DNA of 64,000 nt, from positions 310,001 to 374,000 of the forward strand of contig NZ_JAERSE020000005.1 in assembly GCF_016735585.2 (NCBI RefSeq). The letters run 5' to 3'. Under the pieces are notes generated by a model. The model was given only the letters and a program-made list of their open reading frames with translations. It ran no database searches and was not told where the DNA came from. Source of the stretch: Chryseobacterium tagetis. Lineage in GTDB: Bacteria > Bacteroidota > Bacteroidia > Flavobacteriales > Weeksellaceae. The translations under genes and the position numbers were made by a program. Shown here piece after piece: positions 53,119-61,477 of this stretch; within the stretch, counting starts at the first letter, position 1, and every line of letters begins with the position of its first letter.

Positions 53119-53155
53119 AAACGGGGAATTTCAATTTTGAAATTCCCCGTTTCTT
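53119..53155 (+). terminator. Bidirectional terminator between convergent genes
   Basis: A perfect 15-bp stem (53119-53133 with 53138-53152) with loop ATTT and A/T runs on both sides. It serves the carbonic anhydrase gene and the minus-strand gene. Confidence 0.92.
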
Positions 53156-53890
53156 TTAAGAGATATTGAAATCTTTTCCTTTGGTAAATTTTGCCGCAAA
53201 AGGTGATTGGTTTCCTGAATATTTCAATACAAAATGTTTCTTGGTATCCGTATCAATTTTCGCATCCACTTCTACATCCTGAGTCTGAAAGCTTACATCT
53301 AAGCCCTCTCCGGATTCTTTTTCAAGATAAATTTCCACACTTTCAGCATAGAATAAAGAAGTGCTTAGATAATTGAATTTTATATTTTTTCTATAGGTTT
53401 TAGACTTATTTTGCGTGAATTCAGAATAACTTCTTAAAATTTCAATTCCGGGAGAATCAATATTGGTGATTCTGGATTTGGTAACTCCGTTTACTCGTAC
53501 TGAAAAACTTTTAGCACTTTTAATATTTCCGTTCACTCCGATATTAAATAATGAAGGCAGAGAAAGACCATATTCGATCATACTGTCTTTGGTGAATTCA
53601 AAATCAGGAATCAGCGCAGGGTGTTTGGGTGCATTAATCAATTGATTTTTAACAGTATCCAGATTAGCATCCGAGAATAAAAAACCGATAAGATTGTTTC
53701 CGGTAGTTCTCCAGTTTCTTCCGTTCCATTCAAAAATTTCGCAAAGTAAAGTATCTGCAGAAGAGTGAGGGAGAAGATCTATGTCCTGCCATTTGAAAAC
53801 CTCTTTAGCATAAGGCCTTCGGTTGGTAATATTGATGCCCAGATCCAAGGCTAAAAGTTCTGTTAACTGTTGATTATTTTCCATATTCAT
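53156..53890 (-). CDS. Hypothetical protein, 244 residues, beta-rich
   Basis: I do not recognise this protein. It has no signal peptide, no membrane span and no cysteine-rich motif. The N-terminal part ELLALDLGINITNRRPYAKE and the stretch DIDLLPHSSADTLLCEIFEW look like a folded domain. The C-terminal half is beta-rich and charged (VEIYLEKESGEGLDVSFQ, DVEVDAKIDTDTKKHFVLKY). It is expressed alone on the minus strand, convergent with the carbonic anhydrase gene and divergent from lptB. Start codons at residues 1 and 3 are both possible. Confidence 0.6.
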   Translation of the reverse strand: MNMENNQQLTELLALDLGINITNRRPYAKEVFKWQDIDLLPHSSADTLLCEIFEWNGRNWRTTGNNLIGFLFSDANLDTVKNQLINAPKHPALIPDFEFTKDSMIEYGLSLPSLFNIGVNGNIKSAKSFSVRVNGVTKSRITNIDSPGIEILRSYSEFTQNKSKTYRKNIKFNYLSTSLFYAESVEIYLEKESGEGLDVSFQTQDVEVDAKIDTDTKKHFVLKYSGNQSPFAAKFTKGKDFNIS

Positions 53891-54005
53891 TGTGAGGTGT
53901 TGATTAATTTCATAAAATTAATTAAAAATTGCCGGGTTCAATTTTAAAATATCATAAAACTTTTGTCTGTGGGTTCTAATCTAAAATTTGAATTCAAAAA
54001 AACTT

Positions 54006-54013
54006 TATCTTTG
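54006..54013 (+). promoter_or_regulatory. Bacteroidota -7 promoter box before lptB
   Basis: TATCTTTG matches TAnnTTTG and lies six bases before ATG 54019, so the leader is very short. Confidence 0.65.
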
Positions 54014-54018
54014 CTACT

Positions 54019-55080
54019 ATGATTTTACGAGGAGAAAACTTAATCAAAGAATACGGTCCTAAAAAGGTTGTAAAAGGTGTTTCAGTACAGGTTCAGCAAG
54101 GAGAAATTGTTGGATTGCTTGGTCCCAACGGAGCAGGAAAAACGACATCGTTCTATATGATTGTAGGATTGGTTAAGCCTACTTCCGGTAAGATTTTTTT
54201 GGATAAACAGGAAATCACTTCCGATGCGATGTACCGCAGAGCTCAGAAAGGAATTGGTTATCTGGCGCAGGAAGCTTCCGTATTCAGAAAACTTTCTGTG
54301 GAAGATAATATTATGGGGGTTTTGCAGTTGACGAAGCTTTCAAAACGTGAACAACAGATGAAATGTGACGAACTGATCGAAGAATTTTCTTTGCAGCACG
54401 TCCGTAAAAACAGAGGGGATCTTTTGTCCGGAGGAGAAAGACGTAGAACAGAGATTGCAAGATGTCTTGCGACAGATCCAAGTTTTATTCTTTTGGATGA
54501 GCCTTTTGCAGGAGTTGACCCGATCGCCGTAGAAGATATTCAGAAAATTGTAAGAAGTCTTACCGATAAAAACATCGGAATTCTGATTACCGACCACAAC
54601 GTACAGCAGACTTTAGCGATTACCAATAAAACATATATTATGTTTGAAGGAAGAATTCTGAAAGAAGGTCTTCCTGAAGAACTGGCAAACGATCCGCAGG
54701 TAAGAGAAGCTTACCTGGGAGAAAACTTCGTGTACCAAAGTATTTTCGACAAACCGAAAAAGAAAAACTATGCGTATAATATCTGGGCAGGAAATTTTGA
54801 TTCAAAATCCCAATTCCAAAGCTTTGTAGATCATAATTTTGCTCAATTTGATGATCTTAGACTGATGTATGGTTTTGAAGATATCAGTTTTGCATCATTA
54901 GGAAATTCAGAAATTCAGCATATTTTTAATGACGTTCTTGATAAAAATGCGAATAACTCTTATGTGTTCCAGAGAAAAGAAATCAATTCACACTATTCAT
55001 TGGAACAGGCAGAACTAGAATCAAAACAGGCGGCAAAACCGGAACTTCATTTTGTGACAACTTATTTATACGAAGGATAA
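54019..55080 (+). CDS. lptB: LptB-type ABC ATPase with an Imm22-like C-terminal extension
   Basis: The 353-residue protein has residues 1-240 as LptB, the ATPase of the lipopolysaccharide export complex. It shows Walker A GPNGAGKTT (35-43), the Q-loop GYLAQEASVF, signature LLSGGERRR and Walker B FILLDEPFAGVDP. LptB normally ends near 240 residues. Here about 104 further residues follow, starting YAYNIWAGNFDSKSQFQSFV (251-270) and ending FVTTYLYEG. This opening and ending resemble the Imm22/DUF4284 immunity-type domain. The identification is by eye. The extension may regulate LptB or bind a partner. Terminator follows at 55104. Confidence 0.9.
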   Translation: MILRGENLIKEYGPKKVVKGVSVQVQQGEIVGLLGPNGAGKTTSFYMIVGLVKPTSGKIFLDKQEITSDAMYRRAQKGIGYLAQEASVFRKLSVEDNIMGVLQLTKLSKREQQMKCDELIEEFSLQHVRKNRGDLLSGGERRRTEIARCLATDPSFILLDEPFAGVDPIAVEDIQKIVRSLTDKNIGILITDHNVQQTLAITNKTYIMFEGRILKEGLPEELANDPQVREAYLGENFVYQSIFDKPKKKNYAYNIWAGNFDSKSQFQSFVDHNFAQFDDLRLMYGFEDISFASLGNSEIQHIFNDVLDKNANNSYVFQRKEINSHYSLEQAELESKQAAKPELHFVTTYLYEG

Positions 55081-55103
55081 TACATATTTAACATAATAGA
55101 AAC

Positions 55104-55134
55104 AAAGAGTGGATAAATTTCTGCTCTTTTTTTT
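55104..55134 (+). terminator. Intrinsic terminator after lptB
   Basis: A 10-bp stem with two wobble pairs (55104-55113 with 55120-55129), a six-base loop and a T run. Confidence 0.7.
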
Positions 55135-55304
55135 ATATATTTGATTTTCTGATATTTATCATTTTTTTAGAATTCACGAATAAAAAGAATGGTTGAGGAT
55201 TGGTTTTTGTATTTTCTATAGTGAAAAGAATTTATTTTTATTAATGATTTAAAAAATGATAAATAAATCTTTTTGTTTTTATTAATCTTTTAAAATATAG
55301 AACC

Positions 55305-56384
55305 ATGTCACTAAAAGAAAAATTACAAAAATTAGCCCTAGAAGTCAATGAGCCCTCAGTAAGTATTTCTTTGAATACTCACCGCACACTTCCGGAAAAT
55401 CAACAGGACGAGATTGTTCTTAAAAACCTTATTAAAGAAGCTGAAACCAGAGTGATTGAAGAATTCGGAAAAAGACCGGCTTCTTCCGTTTTAGAAAAAC
55501 TGGAAAATATCTCAGGAAAAATCAATCACCGTCACAATCTCGAAAGCTTACATATATTTTTATCCGATAATACAGAAGAAATCATAAGATCTACCTGGCC
55601 GACTCGTGAAAATACAGTTGAAATAGATGGTAAATTTGCCATCAGATCTTTGGTGAAAGACGCGGTGAGAACTCAGGAATATCTGATCTTGGTCTTAGCA
55701 CAGAACGGGACCAAGCTTTTTGCAGCAATGAATGATAAAATTGTAAAGGAAATTCATGAAGAAGGTTTCCCGTTTCCTGAAAATCCTTTCTATATCACCC
55801 ATTCTGAGGTGAGAAGTGATGGTAAACAGGTCGATAATCAGATAAAAGAGTATTTTAACCGAATCGACAAATCTGTTGTTGAAATTCATAAAAAAACAGG
55901 ATTTGAAGTTGTGGTGATCAGTACCGCAGATAATTACAGCAAATTATTAGAAGTTGCAGATATTCCGGGAATATACATTGGTCATGATAATAAAAATTAT
56001 TCAGAATCGGATGAGCATCATGTGGTAGAACAGGCGTATGAAATTATCAAAGCAAAACAAAAAGAAAAAAGAGCTCAGGCTATCAATGAATTGAGAGAAG
56101 CGGTTTCCCACGGAAAGGTAGTAACAGATCTTCAGGAAATTTATCAGGCCGCTCTGGACGGAAACGGAGATTTGCTTATTGTCAGTCAAAACTATCAGCA
56201 ACCGGTAAAATTAACTGGTGAAAGAACTTTCGAATATGCAGAAGACTCTAAAGAACCTGGAATTGTAGATGATATCGTTTCTGTGATCTCTTGGGAAGTT
56301 CTTTCCAAAAAAGGAAGAGTACATTTTACAGATCAGAAAGAATTATTGGATCTGGGTGAAATTGTACTCAAAACAAGATACTAA
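55305..56384 (+). CDS. baeRF-like protein (bacterial relative of archaeo-eukaryotic release factors)
   Basis: The 359-residue protein appears soluble. It opens SVSISLNTHRTLPENQQDEI and has a middle domain with YLILVLAQNGTKLFAAMNDK. A later part includes VVVISTADNYSKLLEVAD and VSHGKVVTDLQEIYQAALDG, ending near GRVHFTDQKELLDLGEIVL. The order of an N-terminal alpha/beta domain, a middle RNase H-like domain and a C-terminal L7Ae-like domain fits the baeRF families related to eRF1. Such proteins are thought to act at stalled ribosomes or as stress factors; none is well characterised. The assignment is from memory of the family pattern. Confidence 0.65.
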   Translation: MSLKEKLQKLALEVNEPSVSISLNTHRTLPENQQDEIVLKNLIKEAETRVIEEFGKRPASSVLEKLENISGKINHRHNLESLHIFLSDNTEEIIRSTWPTRENTVEIDGKFAIRSLVKDAVRTQEYLILVLAQNGTKLFAAMNDKIVKEIHEEGFPFPENPFYITHSEVRSDGKQVDNQIKEYFNRIDKSVVEIHKKTGFEVVVISTADNYSKLLEVADIPGIYIGHDNKNYSESDEHHVVEQAYEIIKAKQKEKRAQAINELREAVSHGKVVTDLQEIYQAALDGNGDLLIVSQNYQQPVKLTGERTFEYAEDSKEPGIVDDIVSVISWEVLSKKGRVHFTDQKELLDLGEIVLKTRY

Positions 56385-56404
56385 TTTTTTTCATATCAAA
56401 TTTT

Positions 56405-56428
56405 AGCCGGCTTTCAGTCGGCTTTTTT
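56405..56428 (+). terminator. Intrinsic terminator after the baeRF-like gene
   Basis: A 7-bp GC-rich stem with one wobble pair (56405-56411 with 56417-56423) and six T. Confidence 0.85.
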
Positions 56429-56482
56429 ATGGACTTATGAAATAAAAAAATTAACTTTACTACATATCTTTAAAGGAATTCT

Positions 56483-58291
56483 ATGATAAAACCTTTTAAC
56501 AGAACCATCACCTTATTCGGTATTTACAAGCAACTCGTTCCATTTATCAGACCTTATCGACTCATGATTTATGGAACCCTGTTTCTCACATTTTTAGGTG
56601 CTCTCGCTGCGCAGGTGAATCCGTTGGTTTTAAAATATACTGTAGATGAGGTAACCAAACTTACACACCTTCCGCATCCGATGTCAGAAGGAATTCATGT
56701 TCTGGTATTGATTTCTGTTATTTTATTGGGAAAAGAATTATTGAATATTTTCATCAATTTCGGACAGAAATTTTACGGAGAGAAAATCAGAATCAATGTA
56801 AGTTCTGTTTTGGCGCAATCGGCAATCGATAAGATTTTAACGTACAGAGTGGCCTATTTTAATGATGAAAATCATGAATCAGGAAAATTACAGATAAGGA
56901 TTGATCGAGGAATTGAAAGCTTGACAAGATTGGTTCAGAACTTTTTCATTGATATGCTGCCGTTGTTTTCCAATGCGATTATCGCTTTGATCATTATGTA
57001 TCTCCAAAATGTGTATGTTGGAATTGTTTCCACGATTATTGTTCCGATTTACTTTTATATAAGCTCTTTGCAGGCTAAAAAATTAGGAGGGGTAAGAAGA
57101 ACGTTAAGAAATCAACGTGAGCAGAAAACTTCAGGACTTTTGAATTTAATTAATTCGATTATGGTTATCAAAAGTTTTGTCCGTGAAAAATTCGAAGGAA
57201 AAAAGCAATATGATTTGCAGATGCAGCTGATGGAAAGTCAGATGTTCACCCGAAAGACCAATTTTATCTATGATGGATTAAAAACTTTTATTGAACAGTT
57301 TGGAGTGGTTTTAATTATTCTTTTAACGGTTTATCTGGTGTTGGACCAGCAAATGACGATTGGTGCCATTATGCTTCATATTATGCTTTTCAATAATGTT
57401 TCTGCACCGATTCGTCAATTACATAGAATTTATGATGATATGAACGATGCGATGATCTATGCAGAAGGCTATTTTGATATCTTAAACGCAGAAGACGAAA
57501 AAGAACCGAACGGAAGTTTTGTAGAGAAAGAAATAAAAGGAAATTTTGAATTAAAAAATGTCAACTTTTCTTATCCAAATGGAACGCAGGCTTTGCATGA
57601 TGTTTCCATGAAAATTGAAAACGGGAAGACAACTGCTTTGGTCGGTTTAAGTGGTGCGGGAAAATCTACAGTTATTAATCTTTTATGTAAATTTTATCTT
57701 CCGAATTCAGGTGAAATTCTATTAGATAATGTTAATTTGAATGATTATGACAATACTTTTCTTCGTAATGATCTTGGATTAGTGCTTCAAAAAAATCATA
57801 TTTTTCAGGGAAGTATCGAAGACAATATTCGCTACGGAAACATGAATGCCACCTTTGAAGAAATTGAAGAAGCAGCGAAAAAAGCCTATCTTCACGAGCA
57901 GATTCTTGATCTACCTGAAAAATATAATCATGATGCCACCCAACTTTCAGGAGGACAACAGCAGAGAATTGCCATTGCAAGATTATTCTTAAAAAATCCA
58001 CCGATTATTTTCCTTGATGAACCTACAGCAAGCCTTGATGCCATTGCAACAGAACAGATTAAAAACTCTTTGGATGCCATAAAAGAAGGAAGAACGGTGA
58101 TTATTATTTCCCATTCTTTATCGCAGATTTTAGATTCAGATAAAATTTATGTGATGAAAAAAGGAAGGGTTGTAGAAAGCGGAACGCATGATGAATTGGT
58201 ACAGCTCGAAGGAACGTATAAAGAAATTTTTGATGCTTCGGCAAGAAGTTTAAATTTAGATAAATTGGTGAATACCTATAAAGATAATTAA
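56483..58291 (+). CDS. ABC exporter with fused membrane and ATPase domains
   Basis: The 602-residue protein has six N-terminal spans (about 30-330) and a C-terminal ATPase. The ATPase shows Walker A ALVGLSGAGKSTVIN, signature TQLSGGQQQRIAIAR and Walker B PPIIFLDEPTASLD. This is a homodimeric type IV exporter of the MsbA/lipid or drug kind. Residues such as YAEGYFDILNAEDEKEPNGS mark the linker. The substrate cannot be predicted. It is 38 bases before the YafY regulator gene, which has its own promoter, so co-regulation is not sure. Confidence 0.92.
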   Translation: MIKPFNRTITLFGIYKQLVPFIRPYRLMIYGTLFLTFLGALAAQVNPLVLKYTVDEVTKLTHLPHPMSEGIHVLVLISVILLGKELLNIFINFGQKFYGEKIRINVSSVLAQSAIDKILTYRVAYFNDENHESGKLQIRIDRGIESLTRLVQNFFIDMLPLFSNAIIALIIMYLQNVYVGIVSTIIVPIYFYISSLQAKKLGGVRRTLRNQREQKTSGLLNLINSIMVIKSFVREKFEGKKQYDLQMQLMESQMFTRKTNFIYDGLKTFIEQFGVVLIILLTVYLVLDQQMTIGAIMLHIMLFNNVSAPIRQLHRIYDDMNDAMIYAEGYFDILNAEDEKEPNGSFVEKEIKGNFELKNVNFSYPNGTQALHDVSMKIENGKTTALVGLSGAGKSTVINLLCKFYLPNSGEILLDNVNLNDYDNTFLRNDLGLVLQKNHIFQGSIEDNIRYGNMNATFEEIEEAAKKAYLHEQILDLPEKYNHDATQLSGGQQQRIAIARLFLKNPPIIFLDEPTASLDAIATEQIKNSLDAIKEGRTVIIISHSLSQILDSDKIYVMKKGRVVESGTHDELVQLEGTYKEIFDASARSLNLDKLVNTYKDN

Positions 58292-58301
58292 TTTTAGAAA
58301 T

Positions 58302-58309
58302 TATTTTTG
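58302..58309 (+). promoter_or_regulatory. Bacteroidota -7 promoter box before the YafY-type regulator
   Basis: TATTTTTG matches TAnnTTTG and lies 20 bases before ATG 58329. Confidence 0.6.
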
Positions 58310-58328
58310 CTACCTATTAAAACAGTTA

Positions 58329-59285
58329 ATGAACGACCACTATCTTAAAAAACTCGACAGAGTTACCGCGATTCTTACCCAATTACAATCAAAACCCATT
58401 GTCAGAGCACAGGATCTGGCTCATAAGTTTGATGTAAGTGTTCGTACTATTTATCGTGACGTCAAAACATTGGAAAACGCCGGAATTCCTATTGTTGGTG
58501 AAGCCGGAAGCGGATATTCTCTGATGGATGGCTATAAACTTCCGCCTGTAATGTTCACCAAAGAAGAAGTATTGAGTTTCATTACCGCAGAAAAATTGAT
58601 GCAGAAATTTTCCCATCAAAGTTTGGGAGGCCATTATCAGACTGCGATGGAAAAAGTACGTTCTGTGTTGAAATATTCTGACAGAAATTTAATCCAAAAT
58701 ATTGAGAAGCAGATTGATATTTTTCAGTATCACGCTGTAACAGAAGACACGATAAAAGACGTTCTCCCAACTATTTTGGAGAGTATTGGAGAGAAGCGAC
58801 AATTGACCATAGAATATAAAACAGTTGATGATCAAATTTCAACAAGAACGATCGAAGCTGTCGGTGTTTTCTTTGAATTTAATTATTGGTACATCATGGC
58901 TTTCTGTACATTGAGAAATGATTTCAGGCAATTCCGTGTAGACAGGATTTTAAAAATTTCAAAAACTCAGAACCCGTTTTTAGGAGAGTACGGACAAATC
59001 AATGATTACAGAAAAAGCGGAAATGGAAATAAAACAACCGTAAGACTTTTAGTCGAGAAAAAAATAATGGGATTTTTGGTCAACTCTAAAAAATATTATG
59101 GGTTAACAAAAGAAGTTGATGCAGAAAACGGGATGGTAGAATTGACGTTCGAAACAGAATCGATGAAAGACGGATTTCCTCGTTGGCTGATTACGTTTGC
59201 AGATTTTGCCACTATTTTGGAACCGGAAAGTCTGAAAGAACAATTAAGAAATTTATTAACCGAAATTTCCGATAAACATCAATAA
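58329..59285 (+). CDS. YafY-family transcription regulator with HTH and WYL domains
   Basis: The 318-residue protein has an N-terminal DeoR-type helix-turn-helix (about 8-62) with RAQDLAHKFDVSVRTIYRDV and KTLENAGIPIVGEAGSGYSL. The WYL domain (about 135-235) follows, with FNYWYIMAFCTLRNDFRQFR and VDRILKI. WYL domains sense small ligands or nucleic acids. In many bacteria this regulator type sits next to a DinB gene, as here on the opposite strand at 59515. It may repress that gene at the palindrome at 60055. That link is inferred. Confidence 0.9.
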   Translation: MNDHYLKKLDRVTAILTQLQSKPIVRAQDLAHKFDVSVRTIYRDVKTLENAGIPIVGEAGSGYSLMDGYKLPPVMFTKEEVLSFITAEKLMQKFSHQSLGGHYQTAMEKVRSVLKYSDRNLIQNIEKQIDIFQYHAVTEDTIKDVLPTILESIGEKRQLTIEYKTVDDQISTRTIEAVGVFFEFNYWYIMAFCTLRNDFRQFRVDRILKISKTQNPFLGEYGQINDYRKSGNGNKTTVRLLVEKKIMGFLVNSKKYYGLTKEVDAENGMVELTFETESMKDGFPRWLITFADFATILEPESLKEQLRNLLTEISDKHQ

Positions 59286-59314
59286 AGCCCCAACAATTCC
59301 TGTTGAGGCTTTTT
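59284..59314 (+). terminator. Intrinsic terminator after the regulator gene
   Basis: A 12-bp interrupted stem (59284-59295 with 59301-59312) followed by T residues. The remaining gap to 59514 shows no feature. Confidence 0.82.
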
Positions 59315-59514
59315 AGCAAAATTAATTAAATTTGAAGATGGTTTCTTTTGTTAAAAGGACAAAAAGCAAAAAGTAAAAGACTTGTCAAAATTCAAATTAT
59401 GGAAGGTTTGAATGTATTTACAATATTGCAGATTTGCCCTTTTGTTAGCTTATGATTGATTTTTTAAATTGAGTTTTATCAAAGATTTTAGTCTCCACAA
59501 AGGCATTAAAGATC

Positions 59515-60006
59515 CTAAAATCTCTCCCAAAAAAAAGGCGGCTCAATTCCTAAAGCTCTTAAATATACATATCCTTGTCCACGGTGATGGATTTCATTAT
59601 CCACGAAATACAGAATATTCTGATAAACCGGGAATTCATACTGACCAAATAAATTGAAAGTCTCCTGAAAACGTTCTTCAGAAATCTGAGCAAAATAAGT
59701 GTTGATGGTTTCAGTTTCTTCGTCCCATTTTTTCAGAATATCTTCTTTTGTTTTTGGGGCGAAACCTTCTTCGTTATAAGCCTCCATATTTTTGTCTACG
59801 ATTCCTTTCAAAGCCGGTCCTCCAATGCTGATTAATTCTACGGCCAGTTTTGCAAATGGTCTCATTCCTCCCAATGAAAATTCAAATAATTCTTTTTCAG
59901 GAAACGCTTCGATTACTCTTCTTGTCAGATTTCTGTGACCTTGCCAATGTTCCAATACTTGTTCAGAGGTCATAAATTGTTTTGTGATGGTTGCTGTAGT
60001 TGTCAT
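59515..60006 (-). CDS. DinB-family four-helix bundle protein
   Basis: The 163-residue protein has the DinB/YfiT helical layout with a histidine metal site. HWQGHRNLTRRVIE gives the first histidines and VDNEIHHRGQGYVYLR gives the second group (His140, His141). Members bind a divalent metal; many are thiol transferases or have unknown function, and some are induced by DNA damage. It faces the YafY-type regulator and has a clear promoter with an adjacent palindrome. Regulation by the neighbour is likely. The molecular function is not known. Confidence 0.87.
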   Translation of the reverse strand: MTTTATITKQFMTSEQVLEHWQGHRNLTRRVIEAFPEKELFEFSLGGMRPFAKLAVELISIGGPALKGIVDKNMEAYNEEGFAPKTKEDILKKWDEETETINTYFAQISEERFQETFNLFGQYEFPVYQNILYFVDNEIHHRGQGYVYLRALGIEPPFFWERF

Positions 60007-60035
60007 AATTTTAATATTGTTTGTTATTGTTGATA

Positions 60036-60043
60036 CAAAGGTA
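60036..60043 (-). promoter_or_regulatory. Bacteroidota -7 promoter box before the DinB gene (minus strand)
   Basis: On the minus strand it reads TACCTTTG, a TAnnTTTG match, 29 bases before the start codon at 60006. Confidence 0.7.
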
Positions 60044-60054
60044 AACCGAGATTA

Positions 60055-60070
60055 TGACAACAGTTTGTCA
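60055..60070. promoter_or_regulatory. 16-bp palindromic operator candidate before the DinB gene
   Basis: TGACAA and TTGTCA are perfect inverted halves around CAGT. The site overlaps where a -33 element of the DinB promoter should be. A YafY-type regulator gene is next door, so it is a good candidate operator for that protein. Confidence 0.6.
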
Positions 60071-60188
60071 GTAGGATTTTGACCAAGAAAAAATATTTTA
60101 TTTTTTACTAAAATATCTGAGCTTAGTTTTCCGTTAGTATAAGCAAAGTGAATTAATAAAATTGTAAATTGTCTCGAAATTTAAAAAT

Positions 60189-60773
60189 ATGAAGAAACTT
60201 ATTTTGGCAATGGTACCTGCATTTTTATTAGTATCATGTAATAAAATTGAAGAAAAAATTGACCAGACTGTTCAGAAGACTACTGAAACCGTTAAGCAGA
60301 AAGCCCAAGATGCAGTGGAAGAAACAGTGAAAAAGACCGTTAATGAATCTATAAATTCTCTCACCAATTCTGAGGATGTTCCATTTAATCAAATTTTTCC
60401 CGGAGCCGATAAAGCAATCATTTCTGAAGGAACAGGAAAGAAATTCAAATTTCCGAATGGTTCAGAAGGTTTTATTTTTAAATATAAAGCGGATAAAGCG
60501 ACTTTAATTCCGTTTTTGGAAAGTCAGCCGACAACTGATGAGAATAAATCAGATAAAACGGCCAGAAAAATTGACGGACAAAGCATCATCGATAAAATAA
60601 GTTTGGTAGAAAAGTTTCTTCCTGAAAATACAATTGATTCCAGCTTTCTGGATGATATTAAAAATGATAACAATATCGAATATTACAGATTAAAACGATT
60701 TCCGAATAGAAGTACGATTATCTACAATCCCAAGAACCAGACCGTATTACAATACGTAGAGGTAAATAAATAA
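60189..60773 (+). CDS. Lipoprotein with N-terminal coiled coil, function unknown
   Basis: The 194-residue protein has a lipoprotein signal with LLVSC (Cys17). A heptad-like amphipathic helix follows (about 20-57, KIEEKIDQTVQKTTETVKQK and on), rich in Lys, Glu, Thr and Val, as in membrane-associated stress lipoproteins. The C-terminal part (about 65-194) is a mixed domain with FKFPNGSEGFIFKYKADKAT and ends in IYNPKNQTVLQYVEVNK. I do not recognise the family. It stands alone with a terminator after it. Confidence 0.7.
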   Translation: MKKLILAMVPAFLLVSCNKIEEKIDQTVQKTTETVKQKAQDAVEETVKKTVNESINSLTNSEDVPFNQIFPGADKAIISEGTGKKFKFPNGSEGFIFKYKADKATLIPFLESQPTTDENKSDKTARKIDGQSIIDKISLVEKFLPENTIDSSFLDDIKNDNNIEYYRLKRFPNRSTIIYNPKNQTVLQYVEVNK

Positions 60774-60782
60774 TTTGAGAAG

Positions 60783-60808
60783 ATGGTCGATTATATCGGC
60801 CATTTTTT
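60783..60808 (+). terminator. Intrinsic terminator after the lipoprotein gene
   Basis: A 9-bp stem with one wobble pair (60783-60791 with 60795-60803), a three-base loop and six T. Confidence 0.85.
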
Positions 60809-60907
60809 ATGTAATACTTGTTGTATTCCACTTTTACAAGTAGTAATGATGAGGATATTCATTACATTTTACTTTTTACATTGTACAAAATAAAGTATTT
60901 TAGTACT

Positions 60908-61477
60908 ATGAAAATTTATACAAAAACAGGAGATAAAGGTCAGACAGCTTTGTATGGCGGAACGAGAGTTTCAAAAGCAAGTGCAAGAGTTGACAGCTAC
61001 GGAAATATAGATGAACTGAACTCGTTCATCGGAATTTCAAAAAGCCATATTGAAGATCAGGAAGTTTTAAGACAATTAAAAAAAATCCAGTTCGATTTAT
61101 TTACGGTAGGTTCGGAAGCAGCAACTCCTGTTGATAAATTAATGTTGGCGAATGGAAAATCGCGTTTACCCATCATTATTTCAGAAACTGAGATCGAAGA
61201 ACTGGAAAACTGGATGGATGCTTTTGATGAAACATTAGAACCGTTACAATATTTTATTCTTCCCGGTGGAGGAAAACCGGCAACGTTTTTACATGCTGCA
61301 AGAACGATTTGCAGAAGAGCAGAACGTTCTTTAGTGTTCTTAAACGAATCGGAAGAAGTACGTCCTGAACTGATTAAATACCTGAACCGGCTTTCAGATT
61401 ACCTGTTTGTGTTGGCAAGATACATTTCAAAAATCAATAACGAACCGGAAGAATACTGGAATCCGAATGAAAGATAA
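60908..61477 (+). CDS. Cob(I)alamin adenosyltransferase, PduO type
   Basis: From ATG 60908 the protein has 189 residues; the 30 residues added by the longer frame at 60818 are not conserved. It opens MKIYTKTGDKGQTALYGGTR, the hallmark of PduO-type ATP:cobalamin adenosyltransferases. It continues with VDSYGNIDELNSFIGI, FILPGGGKPATFLHAARTIC and RRAERSLVFL. It makes adenosylcobalamin from reduced cobalamin and ATP. In this group it often serves methylmalonyl-CoA mutase or salvage of vitamin B12. It overlaps the thiamine pyrophosphokinase gene by 11 bases. Confidence 0.93.
   Translation: MKIYTKTGDKGQTALYGGTRVSKASARVDSYGNIDELNSFIGISKSHIEDQEVLRQLKKIQFDLFTVGSEAATPVDKLMLANGKSRLPIIISETEIEELENWMDAFDETLEPLQYFILPGGGKPATFLHAARTICRRAERSLVFLNESEEVRPELIKYLNRLSDYLFVLARYISKINNEPEEYWNPNER

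Noticed and set aside
53156..53890. Bacterial gasdermin or other pore-forming defence protein
   Set aside because: Length and beta content prompted the idea, but no lipidation cysteine, protease partner gene or recognisable motif supports it.
59469..59657. Plus-strand open frame of 62 codons near the DinB gene
   Set aside because: It is mostly antisense to the end of the DinB gene and has no recognisable domain.
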